Under the pieces are notes generated by a model. That model was not told where the DNA came from, made no database searches, and saw nothing but the letters and a program-made list of their open reading frames with translations. From Hyphomicrobiales bacterium (GTDB lineage Bacteria; Pseudomonadota; Alphaproteobacteria; Rhizobiales; Rhizobiaceae): a stretch of DNA of 64,000 bases. Shown piece after piece: positions 1 to 9,833 of the stretch (positions are counted from its first letter, which is position 1; the number at the start of each line of letters is the position of its first letter). Where the stretch lies: positions 1-64,000 of the forward strand of contig UEHQ01000027.1 in NCBI GenBank assembly GCA_900489925.1. The letters run 5' to 3'. Both the position numbers and the translations under genes were made by a program.

Positions 1-26
1 TCAAGGCAATCGACGACGCACGTTAA
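1..26 (+). CDS. 3' end of an upstream gene (partial), possibly a sugar-binding protein
   Basis: Only the last codons are visible. Read in the frame starting at base 3 they give KAIDDAR followed by TAA at 24-26. A hairpin and then a sugar permease pair follow directly. In this family of importers the periplasmic binding protein usually precedes the permeases, and no binding-protein gene lies elsewhere in this operon, so a binding protein is the natural guess. Seven residues cannot prove it. Confidence 0.45.
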
Positions 27-37
27 GACCGGATGAC

Positions 38-68
38 AGTCTTCCCCGCGGCATTGGCGGGGAAGACT
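38..68 (+). promoter_or_regulatory. intercistronic hairpin ahead of the permease genes
   Basis: A perfect 12-bp inverted repeat, AGTCTTCCCCGC at 38-49 and its complement at 57-68, encloses a 7-base loop. No T-run follows, so it is not a classical intrinsic terminator. Hairpins in this position after a binding-protein gene commonly stabilise the upstream mRNA and lower expression of the permeases. Confidence 0.6.
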
Positions 69-103
69 CCCGATCGATTACTTCCCTCGAAGGGACCTCG
101 ACC

Positions 104-1051
104 ATGAGCAGTGTCGCTACCAGCGAACCCATTCTTACGCCCGCGAAATCGGTGCCGATGCGCACACGTTTGCAGAACGCATTGCCACAAATCGTGCTGG
201 CGCCAAGCTTCGCCATCACGATCATCTTCGTGTACGGCTTCATCGTCTGGACGGCCTATCTGTCCTTTACCAATTCCAAGACGTTCCCGTCTTACACCCT
301 CACGGGAGCCCGTGCCTACCAGCGTCTGTGGCACTGGACCTTCGAGAACGATCCGCCATCGAGCTGGTACACCTCGATCACCAACATGGGGATCTTCGGC
401 TTCCTCTACATCGGCATCTGCCTGGCGCTCGGCCTGTTCCTGGCCATTCTGCTCGACCAGAAGATCCGCGGCGAGGGGCTTTTGCGACCGATCTACCTTT
501 ACCCGATGGCGCTTTCCTTCATCGTCACGGGCGTCGCCTGGAAATGGTTCCTCGACCCGGGCCTCGGGCTTGAGCAGACGCTGCACCAGTGGGGATGGAC
601 GAGCTTCCACTTCGACTGGATCAAGAACAAGGATTTCGTCATCTACACGGTGGTCATCGCCGGTGTCTGGCAGGCCTCCGGCTTCGTCATGGCGATGTTT
701 CTGGCGGGGCTACGGGGTATCGACGGCGAGATCATGAAGGCCGCGCAGATCGACGGCGCGACCACGGGCCAACTTTATCGGCGCATTATCATTCCACTCT
801 TGCGCCCGGTATTTCTCTCGGCCTTCATCGTGCTCGCGCACATGGCGATCAAGTCCTACGACCTTGTCGTCGCCTTGACCTCCGGCGGTCCCGGCGGTTC
901 AGCCTGGCTGCCGTCGAACTTCATGTACGAGTACACCTTCAAGCGCAACGAGATGGCCGTCGGATCGGCCAGCGCGATCATCATGCTGATGACGATCTCC
1001 GCCATCATCGTTCCCTATCTCTATTCTGAACTGAAGGAGAAGGCGCGATGA
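104..1051 (+). CDS. sugar ABC transporter permease (MalF/UgpA type)
   Basis: This 315-residue inner-membrane protein is one half of a CUT1-type carbohydrate channel. A hydrophilic N-terminus of about 25 residues is followed by a membrane segment and then the core with five further hydrophobic stretches. The EAA loop that docks on the ATPase is visible from about residue 209 (EIMKAAQIDGA, then a Pro after RRIIIPLLR). The start ATG follows a purine-rich AAGGGACC. The stop overlaps the next permease start by 4 bases (ATGA), so the pair is translationally coupled. The substrate cannot be read from the sequence; the oxidoreductases downstream suggest a sugar or polyol. Confidence 0.93.
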   Translation: MSSVATSEPILTPAKSVPMRTRLQNALPQIVLAPSFAITIIFVYGFIVWTAYLSFTNSKTFPSYTLTGARAYQRLWHWTFENDPPSSWYTSITNMGIFGFLYIGICLALGLFLAILLDQKIRGEGLLRPIYLYPMALSFIVTGVAWKWFLDPGLGLEQTLHQWGWTSFHFDWIKNKDFVIYTVVIAGVWQASGFVMAMFLAGLRGIDGEIMKAAQIDGATTGQLYRRIIIPLLRPVFLSAFIVLAHMAIKSYDLVVALTSGGPGGSAWLPSNFMYEYTFKRNEMAVGSASAIIMLMTISAIIVPYLYSELKEKAR

Positions 1052-1992
1052 CCTCTATCTCCGCCTCGATCGCGCCTTCCAAAGGTAGCGCAAACTCGCG
1101 CTGGATCGGCCGCACCATCATCTACGGCCTGCTCGTATTCTTCGCGATCGTTTACCTGATGCCACTCTTCGTTATGCTGGTCACCTCGTTCAAGACCATG
1201 GATGAGATCCAGAACGGTAACATGCTGTCGCTGCCGCAATCGCCGACGATCGAGCCCTGGTTCAAGGCCTGGGGTGAGGCCTGCGTCGGCCTGACCTGTG
1301 CCGGGATCAAGGGCTACTTCTGGAATTCGATCAAGATGGTGGTTCCGGCTGTTGTGATCTCGACCATTCTCGGCGCGCTCAACGGCTACGTGCTGACAAA
1401 ATGGCGCTTCCCCGGCCACACGCTGGTGTTCGGCCTGATGCTCTTTGCCTGCTTCATTCCATTCCAGTCGGTGCTGCTGCCGATGGCGACGATCCTTGGA
1501 AGCCTGGGCCGGTTCGGCAACACGCTTCGCAATGAGATCGGCGTCTCGCTTGGTTTCGGTAACTCCACGGTCAACCTGGTGATCGTCCACGTGATCTATG
1601 GCCTGGGCTTCACCACCCTGTTCTTCCGGAACTACTACGAGGCTTTCCCGAACGAACTGGTACGGGCCGCACAGGTCGACGGCGCAAGCTTCTTCCAGAT
1701 CTTCCGCCGCATCATGCTGCCGAACTCGCTGCCGATCATCGTTGTGACGGTCATCTACCAGTTCACCAACATCTGGAACGACTTCCTCTTCGCCTCTGCA
1801 TACGCGGGCTCGGGGGAATCCATGCCGATGACGGTGGCGCTGAACAACGTCGTCAATACCTCGACCGGTGTCGTCGAATACAACGTCAACATGGCGGCCG
1901 CGATGATCGCCGCCACGCCCACACTCCTCGTCTACATTCTCGCCGGCCGCTACTTCGTGCGCGGACTGATGGCGGGCGCTGTCAAAGGATAG
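1048..1992 (+). CDS. sugar ABC transporter permease (MalG/UgpE type)
   Basis: Second membrane subunit of the importer, 314 residues. An N-terminal membrane segment (about residues 25-50) is followed by the MetI-like core. The EAA loop is clear from residue 203 (ELVRAAQVDGASFFQIFRRI). The C-terminus ends RGLMAGAVKG, a form very common in MalG-type permeases. It starts inside the stop of the preceding permease and the ATPase gene begins 5 bases after its stop, consistent with a single transcript and a 1:1 heterodimer. Confidence 0.94.
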   Translation: MTSISASIAPSKGSANSRWIGRTIIYGLLVFFAIVYLMPLFVMLVTSFKTMDEIQNGNMLSLPQSPTIEPWFKAWGEACVGLTCAGIKGYFWNSIKMVVPAVVISTILGALNGYVLTKWRFPGHTLVFGLMLFACFIPFQSVLLPMATILGSLGRFGNTLRNEIGVSLGFGNSTVNLVIVHVIYGLGFTTLFFRNYYEAFPNELVRAAQVDGASFFQIFRRIMLPNSLPIIVVTVIYQFTNIWNDFLFASAYAGSGESMPMTVALNNVVNTSTGVVEYNVNMAAAMIAATPTLLVYILAGRYFVRGLMAGAVKG

Positions 1993-1997
1993 ATCAA

Positions 1998-3113
<1,116 letters not shown>

Positions 3114-3116
3114 GGC

Positions 3117-4631
3117 ATGACAGACATGAGCGTCACACCTGACATCGTGATTATCGGATCTGGTATTGGCGGCTCGTCGGTTGCCGCGGGGCTGGCTTCG
3201 ACCGGCGCACGGATCCTGATCCTGGAGGCCGGCGATCATATCGCCGACCTTCCGATCAATCGCGATCAGCGCGCGATCTTTCAGAAGGGACATTTCCGAC
3301 CGAAAGAGACTTGGTACGACGCCAACGGCAACGGCTTCAACCCTGGCAACTACTACAATGTGGGAGGAAATTCGAAGTTCTACGGTGCGGTGCTGTCGCG
3401 ATATCGCAAGGAAGACTTCGATGTGATCGAGCACCAGGAAGGCGTCTCGCCGGCCTGGCCGTTCGCCTACGAGGTGCTCGAGCCGTGGTACAGTCGGGCG
3501 GAACGGCTTTTCAACGTGCGCGGGACGCTCGGCGAAGACCCGACCGAGCCATTTCACTCGATGGGCTACGAGTATCCTCCGGTCCCAGACGAAGCGCCGA
3601 TCGCTGCCGTGCGCGAGCGGCTCAAGAGGAAGGGGCTCCACCCGGCGTCGCTGCCACTGGGTATCGATATCGACGCCTGGCTCGCCAAGGCGAAAACCCC
3701 GTGGGACGCCCATCCGAATTCCAACGACGGCAAGATGGATGCCGAAACGGCGGCCCTTTCATCCGCAATGAAGCACCCAAATGTCATCCTCGAGCCGAAT
3801 GCCCGTGTCGTCAGGCTCGAGACGGGATCGAAGGGCGAGGTGGCGAAGGTCGTCTATATCAAGGATGGCGAGACGCGGTCGGTTTCCCCGAAGATCGTCA
3901 TTCTGTCCGCCGGGGCCGTTCAGTCGTCGGTGCTGTTGCTGCGGTCGGCGAATGATCGCTTCAAGACCGGTCTTGCAAACGCTTCCGACCAGGTCGGGCG
4001 AAACTTCATGAACCACAACGCCACGGCCGTGATCGGTGTCTCGCCGAGGTTCAAGAACAGTGCGATCTACCAGAAGACATTTGCATTCAACGACTTCTAC
4101 CTGTCCGACGGCAAGGGCGGACCGCCGCTTGGCAACGTCCAGCTTCTTGGACGCGTCTCCGCCCGGATCCTCAAGGGTTCGCTTCCGCAGGTCCCCGAGT
4201 GGATGCTCGACCTCGTTACCGGCCACGCGATCGATTTCTACGCCATGAGCGAGGACATCCCCAATCCCGAGAGCCGTGTGAGGGTGGATGGCGACAGGAT
4301 CATCTTGCAATGGCAGCGCACCAACTGGGCGGCGCATCTGGCATTGGTCGCCAAGCTGAAGGAGATTCTGAAGTCCATCGGCTTCCCGATCGTCCTGGCA
4401 AGAGCCTTCGACAAACGTACGCCCTCGCACCAGTGCGGGACGATTCGCATCGGCAACGACGCCGCGACAGCGCCGCTCGATACGTTTTGCCGCTCGTATG
4501 AGCACCGCAATCTCTTCGTCGTGGATGCCAGTTTCCTGCCGACGTCGGCGGCGGTCAATCCCGCCCTCACGGTGGCCAGCCAGGCTCTTCGCGTGGCTGA
4601 CCATATCGCATCCACGGACCTGCGATCATGA
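3117..4631 (+). CDS. GMC-family FAD oxidoreductase
   Basis: A 504-residue flavoprotein. The N-terminal FAD-binding motif is IIGSGIGGSSVAAGLA, followed by a glutamate-ending strand (LILEAGD). The C-terminal GMC_oxred_C region carries the likely catalytic His in HQCGT and the Asn in VNPALT. There is no signal peptide, so it probably works in the cytoplasm. It belongs with the shorter GMC enzymes that oxidise sugar hydroxyls (glucoside 3-dehydrogenase or pyranose oxidase-like). It is clearly not a paralogue copy of the next GMC gene, having different motif contexts. Position in a sugar-importer operon supports oxidation of the imported compound; the exact carbon attacked is unknown. Confidence 0.88.
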   Translation: MTDMSVTPDIVIIGSGIGGSSVAAGLASTGARILILEAGDHIADLPINRDQRAIFQKGHFRPKETWYDANGNGFNPGNYYNVGGNSKFYGAVLSRYRKEDFDVIEHQEGVSPAWPFAYEVLEPWYSRAERLFNVRGTLGEDPTEPFHSMGYEYPPVPDEAPIAAVRERLKRKGLHPASLPLGIDIDAWLAKAKTPWDAHPNSNDGKMDAETAALSSAMKHPNVILEPNARVVRLETGSKGEVAKVVYIKDGETRSVSPKIVILSAGAVQSSVLLLRSANDRFKTGLANASDQVGRNFMNHNATAVIGVSPRFKNSAIYQKTFAFNDFYLSDGKGGPPLGNVQLLGRVSARILKGSLPQVPEWMLDLVTGHAIDFYAMSEDIPNPESRVRVDGDRIILQWQRTNWAAHLALVAKLKEILKSIGFPIVLARAFDKRTPSHQCGTIRIGNDAATAPLDTFCRSYEHRNLFVVDASFLPTSAAVNPALTVASQALRVADHIASTDLRS

Positions 4632-4678
4632 GCGGCTCTCTTCATTCCAATGGTTCATTGCCTCGACAGGATAGCAAA

Positions 4679-6334
4679 ATGCGTTTCGACTACATCATCA
4701 CAGGTGCCGGTCCGGCCGGATGCGTGCTCGCGAACCGATTGAGCGAAGATCCTGAAGTCAAAGTCCTGCTTCTCGAAGCGGGCGGCGGGGACTGGAACCC
4801 GTTGTTCCATATGCCCGCAGGCTTTGCGAAGATGACGAAGGGCGTTGCCAGCTGGGGCTGGTCGACCGTCCCGCAGAAGCACATGAAAGGCAGGGTCCTT
4901 CGCTATACCCAGGCAAAGGTGATCGGCGGAGGCTCGTCCATCAACGCCCAGCTCTACGCACGCGGCAATGCGGCCGACTACGACATGTGGGCGAGCGAGG
5001 ACGGATGCGACGGCTGGGATTATCGCTCCATCCTTCCCTACTTCAAGCGCGCGGAGGACAACCAGCGTTTCGCCGACGACTACCACTCCTACGGCGGACC
5101 GCTCGGCGTATCGATGCCGGTCTCAGCGCTCCCCATTTGCGACGCTTACATCCGGGCCGGTCAGGAGCTCGGCATCCCGTTTAACCACGACTTCAATGGC
5201 CGGCAGCAGGCGGGCGTCGGCTTCTATCAGCTCACGCAGCGCAACCGTCGCCGCTCGTCCGCGTCACTCGCATATCTGTCGTCGATCAGGGATCGGAAGA
5301 ACCTGACGGTTCGCATGAACGCGCGCGTCTCGCGCATCGTCCTCGAAGGCAATCGCGCCGTCGGTGTTGAAATCGTCGGCAAGAATGGCCTGGAAATTGT
5401 CAGGGCCGAGCGGGAGGTCCTCGTTTCGTCAGGCGCCATCGGCTCGCCCAAGCTTCTCCTGCAATCGGGTATCGGGCCGGGCGATCATCTTCGGTCCGTC
5501 GGCGTCAAGGTCCTGCACGATCTGCCCGGCGTGGGCGGCAATCTTCAGGATCACCTCGATCTCTTCGTGATCGCCGAATGCACTGGAGACCACACCTATG
5601 ACGGCGTCGCGAAACTTCATCGCACCCTTTGGGCTGGGCTGCAGTACGTCCTTTTCCGATCCGGGCCGGTCGCATCCTCACTGTTTGAAACCGGCGGCTT
5701 CTGGTACGCGGATCCGCAGGCGAGGTCACCCGACATCCAGTTCCACCTGGGCCTGGGCTCGGGCATCGAGGCCGGTGTCGAACGCCTGAAAAATGCAGGC
5801 GTCACCCTGAACTCCGCCTATCTGCATCCGAGATCGCGAGGGACGGTGCGGCTGTCGTCGTCGGATCCTTCCGCCGCTCCCCTGATCGATCCGAACTACT
5901 GGTCCGATCCGCATGACAAGACGATGTCCCTCGAGGGGCTGAAGATCGCTCGCGAGATCATGCAGCAGGCGGCGCTGAAGCCGTTCGTTCTCGCCGAGCG
6001 GCTTCCCGGCCCGAAGGTGATATCGGACGAGGAGCTTTTCGAGTACGGGTGCGCCAACGCAAAGACCGATCACCATCCCGTCGGCACCTGCAAGATGGGA
6101 AGCGGCCCCGAGGCAGTGGTTGGTCTCGACCTGAGGGTTCATGGCCTCGAGGGGCTGCGTGTCTGCGATTCCTCGATCATGCCACGCGTTCCATCCAGCA
6201 ATACCAATGCCCCGACGATCATGGTCGGAGAAAAAGGTGCCGACATCATTCGAGGCCTTCCGCCGCTGCCGTCGGCAATCTTCTCCTACGAACGAAACGA
6301 CACCCGGCCGAGAGCGCGGGCCGACATCCGATAA
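4679..6334 (+). CDS. GMC-family oxidoreductase, choline-dehydrogenase-like
   Basis: A 551-residue FAD enzyme beginning MRFDYIITGAGPAGCVLANRL, the standard start of the alcohol/choline dehydrogenase branch. Later blocks include a GGGSSINAQLYARG signature, the catalytic-region motif DHHPVGTCKMG and the C-terminal NTNAPTIMVGEKGADII. An upstream in-frame ATG at 4628 overlaps the previous stop (ATGA). I prefer 4679 because AGGA lies seven bases before it and the Rossmann fold begins at once. Substrates of this branch range over aliphatic alcohols, polyols and glycosides. Despite the resemblance, a role in betaine synthesis is not indicated because no betaine genes accompany it. Confidence 0.9.
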   Translation: MRFDYIITGAGPAGCVLANRLSEDPEVKVLLLEAGGGDWNPLFHMPAGFAKMTKGVASWGWSTVPQKHMKGRVLRYTQAKVIGGGSSINAQLYARGNAADYDMWASEDGCDGWDYRSILPYFKRAEDNQRFADDYHSYGGPLGVSMPVSALPICDAYIRAGQELGIPFNHDFNGRQQAGVGFYQLTQRNRRRSSASLAYLSSIRDRKNLTVRMNARVSRIVLEGNRAVGVEIVGKNGLEIVRAEREVLVSSGAIGSPKLLLQSGIGPGDHLRSVGVKVLHDLPGVGGNLQDHLDLFVIAECTGDHTYDGVAKLHRTLWAGLQYVLFRSGPVASSLFETGGFWYADPQARSPDIQFHLGLGSGIEAGVERLKNAGVTLNSAYLHPRSRGTVRLSSSDPSAAPLIDPNYWSDPHDKTMSLEGLKIAREIMQQAALKPFVLAERLPGPKVISDEELFEYGCANAKTDHHPVGTCKMGSGPEAVVGLDLRVHGLEGLRVCDSSIMPRVPSSNTNAPTIMVGEKGADIIRGLPPLPSAIFSYERNDTRPRARADIR

Positions 6335-6387
6335 GCGACGACATGTCATCGGTCCCAGGAGGGCCGAATTCCAAAGGGGCTATGATA

Positions 6388-7557
6388 ATGACCGAAGTAA
6401 AGGTTGCTGTTCTTGGCGGCTCGGGCTGGATGGGCAAGGTGCACACCATGGCTTACCAGACATTCCCGCATTTCCTCGGCACCTCCGGGGGAACCGCGCG
6501 GGTCGTCGCGATCTCTGACCCGAATCCTGGAGTGGCGGAGGATCTGGCTCGACGCGCTGCGGGCGCGAAGATCGTTCAAGACTGGAAGCTGGCAGTCAAT
6601 GATCCCGACGTCGATCTGGTGGACATCTGCCTGCCCGACAGCCTGCACTACGAGGTGGCGAAAGCCGCGCTGCTCGCCGGAAAGCACGTCTATTGCGAAA
6701 AGCCGCTCGCGAACACCGCGGCGGAAGCCCGTGAACTGGCAGACATCGCCAGGGAAAAAGGCGTCATCACGAGGGTCGGGCATGCGTTCCCCCGCAACCC
6801 GGTTCACGACCTCGCCAAGGAGATCATCGACGCCGGCGAGATCGGCGAGATCAAGATGTTCAAGGGCTGCCAACACATCGACATGTACGGCGATCCGATG
6901 GCTCCCTACATGTGGCGCGCCGACGGCAAGCTCGCCCCGACCGGCATTGTCGGAGATACCGGTTCGCACATCTTCAGCTTCATGGAGTTTCTCGTCGGAC
7001 GGGTCAGCTCGCTGATTGCGGACAACCTGATTATCACTTCCAGCCGCCCCGTCGTCGACGGGCTTGGCTACGGGGAAAAGGTCGCCTTGAAGGGCGACGA
7101 GACGTGGGCGGAGATCACCAATCCCGACGCCACGAACCTGCTGTGCCGCTTCGAGAATGGCGCGGCGGGGATCGTCGACTTCAGCCGCGTGGCGACCGGT
7201 CGCAAATTCATGCAGACCTATGAGATCTACGGTACCAAGGGCAGCATCGTCTACAGCTACGACGAGGTGAACCGCCTTCGCTTCTACACGAACGACGACC
7301 GGACTGGCCGTGCCGGCTTCCGCGAAATCGATGTGGGGCCGGAGAACCCGACGTTCAGAGCTTTCCTGCCGCTGCCGAACTTCGCGCTCGGCTACAATGA
7401 AAGCAAGATCATCGAGGCAGCGGAAGTCATCAAGTCGATCACCACCAACACACCGATGTGGCCGACTTTCGAGAATGGCCACCACATCTGCCAGATCGTC
7501 GATGCCTGCATGGAATCCTCGCGCGCCAAGCGCTGGGTCGACATTCCGCTCGCCTGA
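6388..7557 (+). CDS. Gfo/Idh/MocA-family NAD(P)-dependent oxidoreductase
   Basis: A 389-residue dehydrogenase. The N-terminal Rossmann motif VLGGSGWMGKVH is followed by a second conserved block CEKPLANT with the catalytic-region Lys (EKP), and the C-terminal alpha/beta domain carries GDTGSH with the likely catalytic His. Members oxidise or reduce sugars, inositols and 3-keto-glycosides with NAD(P). The ORF is open further upstream, but AAAGGGG at 6373-6379 sets the start at ATG 6388; ATG 6382 is possible but too close. It follows two GMC enzymes, so a two-stage oxidation and rearrangement of an imported sugar is plausible. Confidence 0.92.
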   Translation: MTEVKVAVLGGSGWMGKVHTMAYQTFPHFLGTSGGTARVVAISDPNPGVAEDLARRAAGAKIVQDWKLAVNDPDVDLVDICLPDSLHYEVAKAALLAGKHVYCEKPLANTAAEARELADIAREKGVITRVGHAFPRNPVHDLAKEIIDAGEIGEIKMFKGCQHIDMYGDPMAPYMWRADGKLAPTGIVGDTGSHIFSFMEFLVGRVSSLIADNLIITSSRPVVDGLGYGEKVALKGDETWAEITNPDATNLLCRFENGAAGIVDFSRVATGRKFMQTYEIYGTKGSIVYSYDEVNRLRFYTNDDRTGRAGFREIDVGPENPTFRAFLPLPNFALGYNESKIIEAAEVIKSITTNTPMWPTFENGHHICQIVDACMESSRAKRWVDIPLA

Positions 7558-7582
7558 CAACGACGCCCAAGGACCCGGACCA

Positions 7583-9664
7583 ATGACCATCGATGTCCCG
7601 CAACATATCCTCGACGCCCTGACCGATGTCGATATGCCAAGGCTGTCTCCGGAGACGGCATCTTCGGAGACGATCCGGGTGGCGGACATCGACCTGCCCA
7701 TCTACCGGGCTGGCTGTGTCGTCGTCGGCTCCGGTGCGGCAGGGTTGCGCGCGGCCGTGGAATTGAAGCGTCGAGGCGACGACGTGGTGGTGATGAGCCA
7801 GAGCGCCTGGGGTGGAACCTCGGCATGTTCTGGCTCGGACAAGCAGACCCTGCATACGGCGAACACCGCCGATCAGGGCGATAACTTCAAGGCGATGGCG
7901 CGTGCGATACGCGCCGGCGGCGCCATGGATGAAGACACCGCCTACGTGGAGGCGGTTGGTTCGGCCCGCATGATGGCCTCCCTGCAGTTTCTCGGCTTGC
8001 CGCTCCCTCAAGACAGTCTCGGTGGCACGCTTCGCTACCAGACCGACCATGACGAGGTCGGACGGGCGACGAGCTGCGGACCGCGCACATCCCGCCTTAT
8101 GGTGAAGGTGCTGGCGGAAGAGGCGATCCGGCTTGGCATCCCTTTCTTCAACCACACCACCGCCGTCAAGATCCTGACCGAGGGCGACGGTGCGCGTCGC
8201 CGCATTGTCGGCGTCCTTGCGATCCGAGCGAGTGATCGCACAGAGACCAACGAGTTTGGCCTCGCGCTCTTCGCCTGCGAGGTACTCGTACTTGCAGCAG
8301 GTGGCCCGGGCGAACTCTATCGTGACAGTGTCTATCCCAACGGCTGCTTCGGATCACTCGGTCTCGCGCTTGCGGCCGGTGTCGAGCTCGTGAACCTGAC
8401 GGAAAGCCAGTTTGGCATCGGAACGCGCAGGGAAGGGTTTCCCTGGAATCTTTCCGGAACCTATGTCCAGGCGATCCCGCATATCTATTCGCTCGACGCC
8501 GACGGAAGAGAGCATCATTTCCTCGCCGCCTATTACCGTACTACTCAGGAGATGGCGTCGAACGTCTTTCGCAAAGGCTACCAGTGGCCGTTTCACTCGA
8601 CACGGATGCTCGACTTCGGATCGAGCCTGGTGGACCTGGCGATCTTCCGCGAGAGCGCGGCGGGCCGGCGCGTGTTCATGGACTTCAACCGCAATCCCTT
8701 GGCGGTGCCTGGTGACTTACCTTTCGATCTTGAACGGCTTGATGACGACGTGAAGCACTACCTTGCCAATGCCGGGGCGGGGCAGGCGCTCCCGATCCGA
8801 CGACTGCGCCACATGAACCCGCTCGCGATCGAGCTTTACCGACGCTACAAGGTGGATATTGCCGCGGAACCGCTGGAATTCGCCGTCAACAACCAGCACA
8901 TGAACGGCGGCATCATGGTCGACACGTGGGGGCGTAGCAGCGTCGCCGGCTGCTACGCGATCGGCGAGGCTGCGGGGACGCACGGTGTCACGCGTCCCGG
9001 CGGCGCGGCGCTGAATGCGGGCCAGGTGTTCGGCACCCGCGTCGGCGAACACATCGGCGCGAGCGGACGGGCGAAAGTCGCCTCGCGGCGAGACCTTCGT
9101 GCTGCGGCGAGTGACGGCGTGCTCAAACTGCTCGTGCTTCTCAAGACCGACAGTCCCTTGACCGTGAAGGCCATCAGATCAGATGTTCAGGCCCGCATGA
9201 GCGACAAGGCCGGCCTCATCTGCGATGCAGAGAGCGTGTCGGCGGCCCTGGCGGAAGCTAGGCGCCTGAATGCTCAGATCCGCCACCACGGTATTGCATA
9301 CGATCGTATGGCAGAAGCTGGCCGCGCGCTTCAATGGCAACAAATGGCACTCGCATCCGAGGCCGTCCTTGAGGCGCTGGACTATTTCATCCGCAACGGT
9401 GGCGGCAGTCGCGGCGCCCGTGTCATCTGCGATGCGGCGGGTGAATCCCTTCCACAATCGAGCACGGGTCCACTCGAGGCGTTCCGTTTCCGCAAGGAAA
9501 GGGACGCTCACCGCGAGGAACAGATCGTCGTCCGCCTGGATGGCGAGCGCATGTCGGTCGATACACGCCCGAACCGGAAATTCGACGAAACCGCGAAGGC
9601 CTTCTTCGAACGCGACTGGCCAGAATGGCTGACGGGAACAATCTACGATCTCGGGTCGGACTAG
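7583..9664 (+). CDS. FAD-dependent oxidoreductase, fumarate reductase/succinate dehydrogenase flavoprotein-like
   Basis: A 693-residue flavoprotein. The dinucleotide-binding motif GSGAAGLRAAVELKRRG sits near residue 45, after a 40-residue N-terminal extension. The conserved C-terminal FAD contact region reads GEAAGTHGVTRPGGAALNAGQ. Layout follows the FrdA/SdhA/L-aspartate-oxidase superfamily, with a helical C-terminal domain. There is no Tat or Sec signal and no iron-sulfur partner gene beside it, so it is unlikely to be a respiratory complex subunit. Last gene of the run begun at base 104; it starts 25 bases after the dehydrogenase. Probable role: a further oxidation in the same unknown pathway. 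Confidence 0.87.
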   Translation: MTIDVPQHILDALTDVDMPRLSPETASSETIRVADIDLPIYRAGCVVVGSGAAGLRAAVELKRRGDDVVVMSQSAWGGTSACSGSDKQTLHTANTADQGDNFKAMARAIRAGGAMDEDTAYVEAVGSARMMASLQFLGLPLPQDSLGGTLRYQTDHDEVGRATSCGPRTSRLMVKVLAEEAIRLGIPFFNHTTAVKILTEGDGARRRIVGVLAIRASDRTETNEFGLALFACEVLVLAAGGPGELYRDSVYPNGCFGSLGLALAAGVELVNLTESQFGIGTRREGFPWNLSGTYVQAIPHIYSLDADGREHHFLAAYYRTTQEMASNVFRKGYQWPFHSTRMLDFGSSLVDLAIFRESAAGRRVFMDFNRNPLAVPGDLPFDLERLDDDVKHYLANAGAGQALPIRRLRHMNPLAIELYRRYKVDIAAEPLEFAVNNQHMNGGIMVDTWGRSSVAGCYAIGEAAGTHGVTRPGGAALNAGQVFGTRVGEHIGASGRAKVASRRDLRAAASDGVLKLLVLLKTDSPLTVKAIRSDVQARMSDKAGLICDAESVSAALAEARRLNAQIRHHGIAYDRMAEAGRALQWQQMALASEAVLEALDYFIRNGGGSRGARVICDAAGESLPQSSTGPLEAFRFRKERDAHREEQIVVRLDGERMSVDTRPNRKFDETAKAFFERDWPEWLTGTIYDLGSD

Positions 9665-9833
9665 CAACGACAGGTCGAGACCGGAGCCCAAGCGACTTCG
9701 GTCGGCCCGCTGCTCGCGACCAATCGCGGCGTCCGCCGGCAAGTCATGCCTAAAGTTCGGGGCAATCACACCCCCATCTTGTGTAATTTCTCAAAAAGCA
9801 CTTAGCTGCCGCCACTGTTACCCCCGTGTCTGC

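Noticed and set aside
4628..4678. Upstream ATGA-overlapping start for the second GMC gene
   Set aside because: ATG 4679 has AGGA at seven bases and starts directly with the FAD-binding fold; the 17 extra residues have no family counterpart.
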